Shown here: piece by piece, positions 22,442-33,000 of the stretch | How positions within the stretch are numbered: position 1 is the first letter of the stretch | Layout of the letters: each line of letters starts with the position of its first letter | NCBI GenBank assembly: GCA_963930655.1 | Contig: OZ005606.1 | Location: 20,128,001 to 20,192,000, forward strand | DNA: 64,000 bases | DNA from: Myrica gale | Lineage: Eukaryota > Streptophyta > Magnoliopsida > Fagales > Myricaceae | Direction of reading: 5' to 3' | Program-made: the position numbers and the translations under genes | The notes under the pieces: model-generated | The model's database searches: none | Told to the model about the DNA's origin: nothing | What the model saw: the letters and a program-made list of their open reading frames with translations, nothing else

Positions 22442-23254
22442 CTACTTGAGTAATGCTGAAATCTGATCTCTGGACTTTAAAGACTCATCCACGGCTTCAT
22501 TCATAGTAGTACCAGAAACATATTGTACCATTTTAGGAGGAGACCTTCCATACACAGCTTCAAAAGGAGTGAGTTTTGTAGCTGAGTGATAGTTAGTATT
22601 GTACCACCATTCAGCTAAAGACAACCACCTACTCCACGCACTTGGCTTGTCACCAACATAACATCTCAGATACTGCTCCAAACACTTGTTTACCACTTCT
22701 GTCTGACCATCTGATTGAGGGTGATAAGCAGTACTAAAAGCCAATTGGGTTCCCTGTAGCTTAAACAATTCTTTCCAAAAGGAGCTTTGGAAAGCAGCAT
22801 CACGATCAGATACAATGATTTTTGGAAAACCATATAACTTGACAATGTTGTTTAGAAAAATGTAAGCTAGCTTAAAGGCAGTATAAGGGTGTGCTATGGG
22901 AATGAAATGAGCATATTTAGTGAGTCTATCAACCACCACTAAAATGCAATTATACCCCAAAGAGTATGGTAACCCCTCAATAAAATCCATGGATATTTAT
23001 GCCCAGGGTACTTCAGGAATGGGCAAAGGCTGTAAGCAACCATAAGGTTTATGGGTATTAACCTTAACCCTCGGACAAACATCACATTTCCGAATGTAGG
23101 CTTTAATCTCCTTCCTCATTCCCTTCCAAAAGAACTCAGCCTTAGCACGATGTAGGGTCTTTTCATAACCAGAATGCCCCCCGAATGGACTAGAGTGGAT
23201 ATGTGCTAAGATCTGTCCTCTTAATTGTAAATTAGAACTTACAACAATCTTCAT
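22442..23254 (-). pseudogene. Gypsy integrase (zinc finger and catalytic core)
   Basis: The N-terminal HHCC zinc finger is visible (HIHSSPFGGHSGYEKTLHRA, then CDVCPRVK) in the frame 23254-22997. The core follows at 22990-22442 (DFIEGLPYSLGYNCILVVVD, YGFPKIIVSDRDAAF, TAYHPQSDGQTEVVNKCLEQ) with the catalytic D, D and E residues in place. A stop between the two frames near 22995 and a further one near 22441 show decay. Confidence 0.88.
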
Positions 23255-24430
23255 TTTTTCAGCAATAACCCATTTACTAACACAAATTCAGGCACTTTAG
23301 AAGCATCAACTTGTAACTGAGAAATGATTGTTTGAATAAAAGAGTCTTGAGGATAACTAGCCTTTAAAGATTCCATCCAAACTGGATTAGGAGCAGAAAT
23401 AGCCATGCATACCCCATCTTCATGTTGCTCTTCAAATTTTCTTGACAGTGCATCAGCTACTTTATTTTCCTTGCCCTGTTTATATTCAATTTGGAAATCA
23501 TAACCAAGGAGCTTAGAAACCAACTTTTGCTGAGAAGGAGTTCCCACTTTTTGCTCAAGAAGAAATTGTAAACTTTGTTGGTCAGTTTTTACAATAAACT
23601 TCTGACACAACAAATACGGACGCTACTTTCTTACTGCCATGACTAAAGCCAGCAACTCTTTCTCATATGTTGATAGATTCAATGCTCTTCCTTTCAGGGC
23701 TTGACTGAGAAATGCAATTGGTTGCTGGTCCTACATCAGAACATCTCCTACTCCTTTTCCAGAAGCATCACATTCAATGGTGAATGTCTTAGAGAAATCA
23801 GGTAATGTCAGGACATGAGGTTTAGAAACAGCCTCCTTGAGTGCTAAAAAAGCTTGTTTAGCTTCTGGTGTCCAATGGAAGGAGTCCTTCCTGAGGAGAG
23901 CCGTTAAAGGAGCTGCTACTAGCCCATAATTTCTTATGAATTTTCTGTAATACCCAGTAAGTCCTAAGAACCCTCTTAGCGACTTGATAGTATTAGGAAA
24001 TCCCAATTCTGCATAGCCTCCAATTTTGACCCAGATATTCAATCTTAGAGATTAGGTGTCCCAGATATTCAATCTCATCACATACAAATTTACATTTATT
24101 CTTCTTAGCAAATAGCTGATTCTGTTGTAATACTTTTAAAACCATGCTCAAATGACCCATATGTTCTTTGATGTTTTTGCTATAAACCGATATGTCATCA
24201 AAAAACACTAGCACAAACTTCCTTAAAAATGGCCTGAATACTTCGTTCATTAGCCCTTGGAAAGTTGCTGGTGCATTAGTTAAACCAAAGGGCATAACTA
24301 GGAATTCATAGTGCCTTTGATGAGTCTTGAAGGCAGTTTTGGGAATACCTTCTTCCTTCATCCTAATCTGGTGGTAACCAGACCGTAAATCAAGCTTAGA
24401 GAAAACCCTTGCCCCTGACAACTCATCCAA
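23251..24430 (-). pseudogene. Gypsy reverse transcriptase (second part) and RNase H
   Basis: Contains [14 protein letters not shown], the palm [14 protein letters not shown] and the catalytic box [14 protein letters not shown] (FFDD variant) at about 24180-24205. The connection [17 protein letters not shown] and RNase H blocks follow ([16 protein letters not shown], later KFIVKTDQQSLQFLL and DALSRKF). A 20-bp local duplication near 24033-24077 repeats the words KIEYLG and shifts the frame. Confidence 0.87.
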
Positions 24431-24464
24431 TAGCTTATCAATAACTGGTATTGGGTATTTGTCT

Positions 24465-25171
24465 ATCGGGAATTTGGTAACTTAGTCCCTGAGTTTATAC
24501 CCCTTTGGCAAATGGATCCTTGGATTTCAAAATTCAAAATTTTAGTCCTTGGGTTTTCGTTGTTTTACAAAATGGTCCTTCCGTCAGGGATCCGTTAGTT
24601 TCCCTAACGAAAGACCACATCAGCTGACAACTCAGCAGCTGATGTGGCAATGAAAATTGACAGTTTAGTCCTTAAGTTTTACGTCATTTTATGTTTTAGT
24701 CCTTAGGTTTAATTTTTTAAGCTTTTAGTCCTTCAGTTTACATTTTTTGACTAAATGGTCATTCCATCAAAAATTGCTGTTCAAATTTTGAAATACAAAT
24801 TTTGGCCTTGAATATTGAATAATAACATGTCATTTTTAGTTTTGACAATTTTAATAACACATTTAATAGGACTAAAAAAATTTAAAATTCAATTTAAATC
24901 CTCAAAAATCTACAATTTTCATTAAAACTCTATCCCTTGAATAGTAAAAAGTTCTAAAAGTTACAAATATATTTATTTTTTTTAAAGAAAGAGAATTTGA
25001 GTGTTTTCTCCTCTTTTAGTATTTTCAAATTCTTTCTAACAAACGGATCCCTGACGGAAGGACCATTTTGTAAAACAACGAAAATCCAAGGACTAAAATT
25101 TTGAAATTTGAAATCCAAGGACCCATTTGCCAAAGGGGTATAAATCCAGGGACTAAGTTGTCAAATTCCCT
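24465..25171. mobile_element. Foldback (Mutator-MITE-like) element inside the gypsy RT
   Basis: Long terminal inverted repeats: the left arm begins GGGAATTTGGTAACTTAGTC and the right arm ends GACTAAGTTGTCAAATTCCC. They continue inward with matching blocks (ATACCCCTTTGGCAAATGG against CCATTTGCCAAAGGGGTAT; AAGGACCATTTTGTAAAACA against its complement). The middle is AT-rich without coding capacity. It separates RT residues around TIKN from DKYPIPVID. The immediate 9-bp flanks match at only about five positions, so the TSD is degraded or the border is off by a base. Confidence 0.78.
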
Positions 25172-25192
25172 TATTTTTAATAGTCTCACTAT

Positions 25193-26263
25193 TTAAGGCC
25201 CTGTAGTCAATACACATCCTCCACTACCATCAGCCTTCCTAACCAATAAAACTGGAGAGGAATAAGAGCTTTGACTGTATCTTATAAGACTGGAAGACAA
25301 TAACTCTCCCACAATCTTTTCTATTTCAGATTTTTGATAAAAGGGGCAACGGTAAGGCCTTACTGAAATAGGTTTGGAACTGTCCTTGACAATGATTTGA
25401 TGCTCATGTTCCCTAATAGGAGGTAGAAGTGTAGGTTCATTGAAAACCACAGTATACTCTTCTATTAGTTGTTTAATCTCCTCAGGGCAACTATTATTTT
25501 GGGACATTGCTACCCCAGACATCACTTGTAAAATCATCCCCTTAATCTGCCCAGACTTTCCTCTCCTTAAGTCTTTACTGTCCACCACAGAATTCCCCTT
25601 AGGAACCAACCCCTTTAGTATTACAGTCTTTTTGTTGAACTCAAACTGCATACTAAGCTGCAAAAAATTCCATATAATAGGCCCTAAATTCACCAACCAG
25701 TGGACTCCCAAAACTACATCACACCCTGCCAAGGGTAGTACAAAGAAATCAGCATTGAAAACAGTACCTTGAATGCCAAAAGGAATCTGTTCGCAAGTTC
25801 CTTGTACCAACATATTCTCCCCATTAGCCACCTTGACCTGAACACGGGCACCTTTCTTCACCTCTACACCAATCTTTTGCACAACATATGGATCCACAAA
25901 ATTGTGGGTGCTGCTTGAATCCACCAGAATCACCACCTCCACATTCTTCATTTTCCCCAACAATCTCATTGTATTTGCATGAGGATGACCCGTGATAGCA
26001 TGTAATGATATCTGAGCAAAATCCACCTCCACCATTTCAGCATCAAGTTGATTTTCTTGAAAAGAATCTGAGGTAGCAACTTCATAGGTAATATCTTCCT
26101 CTTCTACTTCCATTAGAAACAACTTGGTAGTTTTACATTTATGTCCCGAGTTCCATTTCTCATCACAATTGTAACATAAGCCCCTCTCCCTTCTTTCCTT
26201 CATTTGAGCAGGAGATATTCTTTGTACTGGAATATTGAATTTTGGTTTTGCAGGTCCTACCAC
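25193..26263 (-). pseudogene. Gypsy zinc knuckle, protease and start of RT
   Basis: One open stretch carries a zinc knuckle (CYNCDEKWNSGHKC), the aspartic protease around VVILVDSSSTHNF (DSS in place of the usual DSG), and the N-terminal RT region (PYRCPFYQKSEIEKIVGELL, SSPVLLVRKADGS). It then shifts frame and meets the foldback insertion. Confidence 0.85.
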
Positions 26264-26707
26264 CCCACTGGAAGTAGCTGTACCAGTGACACCCCCTGCA
26301 CCACAAAATTGTGGGTGCTGCTTGAATCCACCAGAATCACCACCTCCACATTCTTCATTTTCCCCGACAATCTCATTGTATTTGCATGAGGATGACCCGT
26401 GATAGCATGTAATGATATCTAAGCAAAATCCACCTCCACCATTTCAGCATCAAGTTGATTTTCTTGAAAAGAATCTGAGGTAGCAACTTCATGGGTAATA
26501 TCTTCCTCTTCTACTTCCATTAGAAACAACTTGGTAGTTTTACATTTATGTCCCGGGTTCCATTTCTCATCACAATTGTAACATAAGCCCCTCTCCCTTC
26601 TTTCCTTCATTTGAGCAGGAGATATTCTTTGCACTGGAATATTGAATTTTGGTTTTGCAGGTCCTACCACCCCACTGGAAGTAGCTGTACCAGTGGCACC
26701 CCCTGCA
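25894..26707 (-). repeat. 407-bp tandem duplication inside the gypsy gag-protease region
   Basis: Copy A (25894-26300) and copy B (26301-26707) both start CCACAAAATTGTGGGTGCTG and end CACCCCCTGCA, with only a handful of differences. Each encodes the zinc knuckle and the beginning of the protease. Because 407 is not a multiple of three, the second copy puts the frame out of register. Copy B also gained a stop where copy A has Gln (VDFAQ). This happened within the element after or during insertion. Confidence 0.92.
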
Positions 26708-27363
26708 GTTGATTGCCCCCTCCTTTTACTACTCATTATATATTCCTCCTGAATCTTTGCTAATCCAAAGGCTTGATGCAACTTGGTTGGATTTAGCAAC
26801 CTTATTGGGTAACGAATCTCATCTTTCAAACCCCCAATAAAACAGCTTAGTTTGATCTTGTCAGACATCTCTCTCAGTCTATTGGACAGAGACTCAAATT
26901 GACTCTTATATTCAGTTACTGAGCCAGTTTGCCTAAGCTTTTGCATAGATTCCATAGGGTCATCATACGGGGAATCTCCAAATCGAAGCAATAGAGCTTT
27001 GACAAAGGAGTCTCAGCTAGTGAAGATTCCAGAATCTTCAGCATCTTGAAACCAAACCAACGCCTCACCCTCCATATAGAAAGATGCAGTAAGAATCATT
27101 AAGGAAGATGGAATCTGATAAACCTGAAAATAATGGTTAGCCTTGAAAAGCCACCCACTTGGATTTTCTCCAAAGAACTTGGAAAACTCCAACTTCACAC
27201 CTCGGGGAAGAGAAAGGCTATTGGGTTGACCATTAGGCTGGCCATGACGTCCTTGCTGGGACATATCAATCTGTTCCAATCTTGCAGCCACGTTCTCCAT
27301 CAGCTGCTCAAATCGATCCTGCCTGGAAGTCAGAGTAGCAATCGCCTCCAACATTTGGTTCAT
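26419..27363 (-). pseudogene. Gypsy gag
   Basis: Starts at the ATG at 27363 (MNQMLEAIATLTSRQDRFEQ), just inside the primer site. The gag core includes LEFSKFFGENPSGWLFKANH and EGEALVWFQDAED. A single in-frame TGA at about 27012-27014 interrupts FTS-DSFVKALLLRFGD where a Trp is expected. The frame continues through ESMQKLRQTGSVTEYKSQFE and the zinc knuckle CYNCDEKWNPGHKC before a stop in copy B of the duplication. Confidence 0.87.
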
Positions 27364-27409
27364 GCTTGTGCCTTCCGCTATTTCAAGATCGAACGCTCTG
27401 ATACCAATT

Positions 27410-27875
27410 TGTAACACTCGGTTTGTAACTAAATTTTTTGAATGAATGATTAGCTATTTCGAGAAGCTACTCTCCGTAATGAAAAAGAATTCACTTGCAA
27501 TTTCCTATTCTCCTCTTTGTCTTTTACAATGCTTTTATATGAAAAGAAGACTTAAGCCAACAACCGACTGTTACAACAATTCGAATGGTTTGGCTAATTA
27601 GGCCCATTTACAGCCATTAACCTTCTAACATACTCGACCCATCCTCCGAAATCCAACTATTACACTTACTACCTTTATCTCGATCCTTCCCAAGTCTTCT
27701 CAATTCTTCCGGAGCTTCCCTTTGCTTCTGAACTCCTAACACACCGAACTTCAATCTCTGCTCCCACAATACGCCCATCTTACCAACAGTTATCTACCTA
27801 CAGCTCATCGTCTTCTATCTAGCTCAATACCTCCAGATCAGCACGTTCTCAGACATAATCGGAAAGATTGTGACA
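27410..27875 (-). repeat. Gypsy 5' LTR
   Basis: 466 bp, upstream LTR of the - strand element, adjoining the primer-binding site at about 27395-27409. Followed on the + strand by the duplicated target ATTAT. Confidence 0.93.
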
Positions 27876-27880
27876 ATTAT

Positions 27881-28850
27881 ATTGGTAAGAAACCTTTTGA
27901 TTAATGATGGTACTTACTGGAACGTGGAGCTTATTCGAAGAATTTTTTAACAGCATTCGGCCACTGAAATTTTAAAGATGCGTGCTGTAGGTGCAAGGGT
28001 TCCGGACTTATTATTTTGGCCGTTGGAGTTATCAGGTGCTTTTTCGGTGAAATGAATTCATAAAACTTTAGTGCAGAAGCGATTGGGTGATGCGTCTCCA
28101 CTTAGTTCAACATATTGAAATTGTATTTGGAAACTCAAAGTGCATGAAAGGTTGAAGCTTTTAATGTGGAAAGTGGTGTGGGAGATATTGCCGGCTAAAG
28201 TGAAATTTTTTTGACCGAATTGGAAGAAGTGGAGCTAGGGTAGATGATGTAATGTGTTCTTTATGTGGTAAGCTACCTGAAACGCTCTATCACCAACTGC
28301 TATTATGTCCTTTTTCTCGTGCTATCTGGTGTGAATCTCCATGACAAAGTAATATAACATTGTTTGCAGCTGGTTCTGTGGTTGATCGGTTCAGAAGATT
28401 TGTCATCCACATCAATTTATTGGTATTGCTTTGGAGGATCAGCATATGTTTCAATTGTTTGCACTTAATGTGGTGGATTTAATGCGGGCAGCGAGAAATC
28501 GTGTGGTGCATGAAGGAGAATGGTGTGAGCTTAAGGAGTTAGCAAACCGTGCAAGCAAGATGAGTTGGGAACATTGGGATGCCTGGAAACAAAAGTTTAA
28601 TGATGCTGGTAGTCATGCCTGGAAGCCTCCGCCTAAGGAAACTGTTAAAGGTGAATATGGATATGGCTATTAGGGAGGAGTTTGCTGTCATAGCTGATGT
28701 TATTCAAGATTACCAAGGAGTTGTCAAAAGTACTTCTTTTGCAACAGTAGAAGCTGTACAACCGCTAGAAGTGAAGCAACTACGACGAAGTTTGGAGTGG
28801 AGTTTGCTAGGCAGATGGAGTTCCGTGATAAGATTAGCAAGGAAGTCATG
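27881..28850 (+). mobile_element. LINE ORF2 3' part (zinc-binding and RNase H-like domains)
   Basis: Broken + strand frames show the L1 zf-RVT region (LINDGTYWNVELIRRIF near 27900-27950; KLKVHERLKLLMWKVVWEIL near 28130-28190; CSLCGKLPETLYH). They continue into the RNase H-like RVT_3 domain (VHEGEWCELKELANRA at 28511; EFARQMEFRDKISKEVM near 28800-28850). The gypsy element appears to have landed in this LINE, since its left flank 21420-21469 could be the preceding part. Many shifts and stops. It ends abruptly at about 28850 without a tail. Confidence 0.65.
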
Positions 28851-29333
28851 TTGAAGGACTGGACCAATAAGATTAGCAACTTGCTGAAACTTTTTTCCGT
28901 CATACACATCAATGGCAAGTCGTGTATTTGGATCCAAACCGGGATGGTAGATACTTCATTCTCCCCAATGGTTAGACATGGATTCCACGGCTTAAGAATT
29001 AGCATCTGTCCCCGAATGCTCCAGGGACCCCAATGAAAAATGCTCTCTGGCCCAAGAGGATGAGGAAATTTAAAAAAGAAAGCGATATTCCCCAGGTCTT
29101 CTACTTCCAGCCCATCCACGTCCTCCCAAGAATGCATTACAATTTCTCTCGTGGCCTGTTCGTTGATGATTCTTTGAGAAATGATCTTTCCAACTAGGAC
29201 ACGATGAGCCAATTGCTCTGCATCTTGAAGAGAAACCTCGTATTCTCCAGGGTCATCATCCTCCCAATTGATGCTTGAGTTTTGTTGATGCGGGCCGCTA
29301 TTTCACGGTCAAGAGATTCCTGGTCCATCAAGA
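28850..29333 (-). pseudogene. LINE ORF1 (DUF4283 domain) fragment
   Basis: On the - strand a start at 29333 (MDQESLDREIAARINKTQ) leads, after a frameshift near 29215, into a DUF4283-type domain. Recognisable blocks are VLVGKIISQRIINEQA, NIAFFFKFPHPLGPESIFHW, PVWIQIHDLPL and, in another frame, QVANLIGPVLQHDF. DUF4283 is the N-terminal RNA-binding-like domain of plant LINE ORF1 proteins. The zinc knuckle normally following is absent, because the sequence switches at about 28850 to an oppositely oriented LINE ORF2 piece. Confidence 0.75.
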
Positions 29334-30041
29334 CGGATAGATGGCCAGGGACGGGAAGAAAAGCTCGGGAATAGGGGATAATATAGTAAATAGAGAAGGG
29401 GAAATGAAGGAACAGAGGGTGTCTAGCGATGGTTTAACCAAAGGGAAGGGTTGAAGGATGGAGTCTGTAATGGATGGCCGGTAGAAGGTTGGGGCATGGT
29501 AGGGTTTAAGGAGAGGTGAGGTTTAAGGGTTGAGGGGGGAGGGGAGAGCTCTAGAGAAGCATTCTGTCTACGTACCAACCACGTCCGAATGGCAAGGAAA
29601 ATAGAAAGCTATGTATTGTCAGGGTAATTTACCATTCCAACCACGTCCGTCCTTTCTTACAAAAGACTAAATTGTCTGCTAACTAGCTACTATATCACGC
29701 CTTTTTACATGATATCATTAAGATTTAAATGCTATTGATGGACTAAGTTACACGTATATTCTTAATGGAGTTAGAGGTAAGACTATTGTCTCAAAGGAAC
29801 ATGCTGCATTGTTTTGAGCCTCCCATATCCTCACCATAAGTAGGATCAGAAGCGATATACATGGTGCTTTTCTTCATTGACTTGTACACTGCAATTACCA
29901 GTCTTTCTGTCCCTTCTTTTATCTTCCGCTGAGAGGGAGGGGGTGTTGTTTGAACATGGATATATCCTCGTCTGAATATTGGGAAAGTTCTGTTCCTCGG
30001 ATCATTTTAGCTTTCAAGAGGAGCACCAATTAAACCCATCA
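29334..30041. other. LINE 5' leader remnant and MED23 3' flank
   Basis: 29334-29600 is G-rich on the + strand and is probably the 5' leader of the - strand LINE fragment. About 29800-30041 should contain the MED23 3' UTR. No other gene is recognised. Confidence 0.45.
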
Positions 30042-33000
30042 TTATGATAAATTCTGGACCAGCTTTGGATGAGTAGCAGCATAAATGGAAGCATTTACAT
30101 CAGGTTTTAGGTGGGATAGAAAGTGCTGTACATCTGGACGTAAACTTTCTGATGCTTTCCCACAGAGAGCCAATACCTCTGGACGAGGCTTGCTGTTAGC
30201 TTGCACAGGTCCTCCCTGCCCTTCATAATGGATAACATGATGGCTGACAAATACATTGGTCAAGCAATAAGTATTGCGAGGTGATACAAACAATGTAATA
30301 TTCACATTGTTCTTCCCGGAAGGTCTGAAGCACAAAAAACCTAAAACTTACAGGAAGTCGATGAGATCTGCTATTTCTGATGCTTCAACAGGATTTGATG
30401 GCTGTGAATTCTTTCCGAAGACATCAACCAATATACTTAAAAGTAATGAGAGGGTCTGAAAGACCAAAAAATAAACAACCATGAGAATCAAAGCACATTA
30501 TACAATGTATGATTTGAATAAGTGTTTCAGTGATTACAATAATTACCATGCTCATCTGAGAAGGAGCTCACGAAAAAAAAAGAAAAGATCTGAGAAGTCC
30601 ATTAAAAGAAAAGATACAAAGAACTCGTGGAATAATCGAAAATATGAAGTGGAAGAAAAGTAGATAACAGCTCGGTCATCCTTGTCAAAAACATTAAATG
30701 AAATAACTAACTGGCCTAACAACATGGACACTAAATGTTCTAAAATCCCCATCCAACGTGCTCCTAGCACAATCTTGCCTAATCCAATTATTCAGAAATC
30801 GGAGGAAATAGGTGACCAGCGAGTTATGTAATAATCTACAATCTTATACTTGTACCTGTCGATTAACACCATATTCAGAGGACCACCAACTCCACAACGT
30901 AGACTCTCATTGCTTTTCATCCTGTGATTAAATGACAAAATACCAGAGCCTAGAAGTTCCATATGAGGTGTTTTGTTTGAGTCCTCGGAACTCCTATTTT
31001 CGTTCTTCTTTTGGTATTTTGGTCCTATCAATTCTTGCGATTTAAAGGAAGTGTTAGTGGTTGTGTTAACTTGTATATTGTGGGGCCTGTTCCAAACATG
31101 GCATTGATGGGCAATATTGGGTTTTAACTTTTTTAACTAATAATATACATGGGGGAGTCGGCCTCTTTCAGGAGTAGGTTGAAGAATATCATTTTCTAAT
31201 ACTACGAATCCACAGTGACAAGCAACACTAAGACCGATTCAAATGCTTCAGATGCACCTTAGAAAATCGTAGTATAATCTAAAGGCAGGAATCAAAGCAG
31301 AGGAAACCACCTGTCAGTGAAGCTATTTAGACCGTGTAGTAAACAAAACCAGCCTCGACAACCACTTTCCCCAAAAAAAGCACCAACCCACAAAGTGCAG
31401 GTTCACTGCTCAAGCCACTCTTCACTGAAGAGTTCCATGAATAGTGAAAGCCGCCCTGTTTCGACTACACAAATAAACCCCCCAAAATTATTGTTAAGTA
31501 AATTAGACACATTATCAATGAAATCCTGAAAATTCAAATGGTGACTAGAACAGCAAGGCTTTTATTTAGGCCTGGTCGAGTAGATGCTGCTGCCAGGAAA
31601 GCATCCAGATCCCTCGAAATTCAAGTCTGTCCTAGTGGTTCTGATGACATAGTTTGGACAACTAAAGAGTACTGTGCAAGAATTTGGCATGGGTTCACTA
31701 TCTCAGATTGAACAACAGAAGAAAAAGAAATTAACACAACAACAAAATTGCAAGGGATTTTCCAGTGCAGTATTCAAACGTTACATTCAATACAGGCTAT
31801 TGCCAAGAAAGCATTTAAATAACCGGTAGGAACAAATTAATGCCTCTGTACCTTATTAAAGAGTGTGTGAGCATTGGCAAGTCTTGGGAGCAATGGGCCC
31901 ATTATACGGAATGCTATTCTCAACATTGCAACTGATGTCACTGGCCTGAGATGTTTAATGATGACATGTGTCCCTTCTAGCCATTCCTGTGGGAGGTTAC
32001 TGAAAAATGAATGAAGAAGGGCAACTATATTACCTGCAATAAATAAGGGGAACAGAACTCCAGTCAGGATCGTATGATCCTATGAGTTAGTTGAAACCAA
32101 AACTAACAAAAACAGAAAGGGCTTGAAGGGCAAAACTTACCTTGAAAACCAAATCATCATGAAATGACTTACCTAGATTACCACAAAGTTGCTAAGCATC
32201 TTTCTAAATTGCTTACACTTATCTACGCATTCCCTTCACAGAGTTTTTCAAAACTTCTATAAAGAAACCTGTGTAGGACTTTATTCACATAAGCAAAAAT
32301 TCTATCACCAGGAGAGAAAGAAAGTGAAGCTACACTATGAATTATCTTTCTCAGGGTTTAGCCTGTGTCATGCATCTTCTCGGACACTTTTGCTTGTCCT
32401 GATGTCATTCAATTGGGTGCTGTGTATAAAGTCTAAGAATCCTATATTTTCTTTTGTGAGAAGCTTGCTCTTTCCCCATTACCATTAGATGAGGAGCTTA
32501 CAATAAAGCCAACTGATGGTTAATGAATACCAATTGTTCTTTGATTCCAACTTGCCTATATCATGGACATGATAATTATCCTTTTAGGAGCCCCAATTAC
32601 CTGATTCATTTAACCGCCGCAACAACCTGGGTTGAGCAAGATATGTGATGAACCAAAATTACAAAGGCCAAATGCAGAATCTTTTCTTAAAAAGCAAGAC
32701 TTCGTACATTCTGCATATTGTGGAATCACTTCAGAGACTTCATTGTCCGATGATCAATAAGTATGGGTGAAATTTGATTGGAAACACTATAGAAGCTTAT
32801 GCAAAGAAACATAATTTGGTTTATAAGTAAACAGTTGCTATATATTATAGCATACCAATGGCTGTCGAGGTGTTGTCTTGTGCAGCCCATGTTGGATCCA
32901 ACAAAGCATAGCCAACAGCAGAGTCTAGCTCCCCAAGAGACCTTTTTCCATCGGTTAGCCACCAACTCTCTTTTATGATACAGGATGCCTCAACGTAAAG

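Larger units (their letters stand above)
21470..27875 (-). mobile_element. Ty3/gypsy chromovirus, 6.4 kb
   Basis: On the - strand the element runs from its 5' LTR (27410-27875) through gag, zinc knuckle, protease, RT, RNase H, integrase and a C-terminal chromodomain to its 3' LTR (21470-21936). TSDs ATTAT lie at 21465-21469 and 27876-27880. The PBS next to the 5' LTR reads TGGTATCAGAGCG (initiator-Met type), and a G-rich tract precedes the 3' LTR. The LTRs differ at roughly ten positions in about 467, so the insertion is fairly recent. Gag has one clean in-frame stop, a 407-bp tandem duplication shifts the frame, and a foldback element splits RT. The copy is dead but well preserved. Confidence 0.95.

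Noticed and set aside
27881-29333. Twin-primed inversion of one LINE
   Set aside because: In twin priming the 3' part ends outward in poly(A) and the inverted 5' part lies before it. Here both internal sides meet at the junction and no tail is present.
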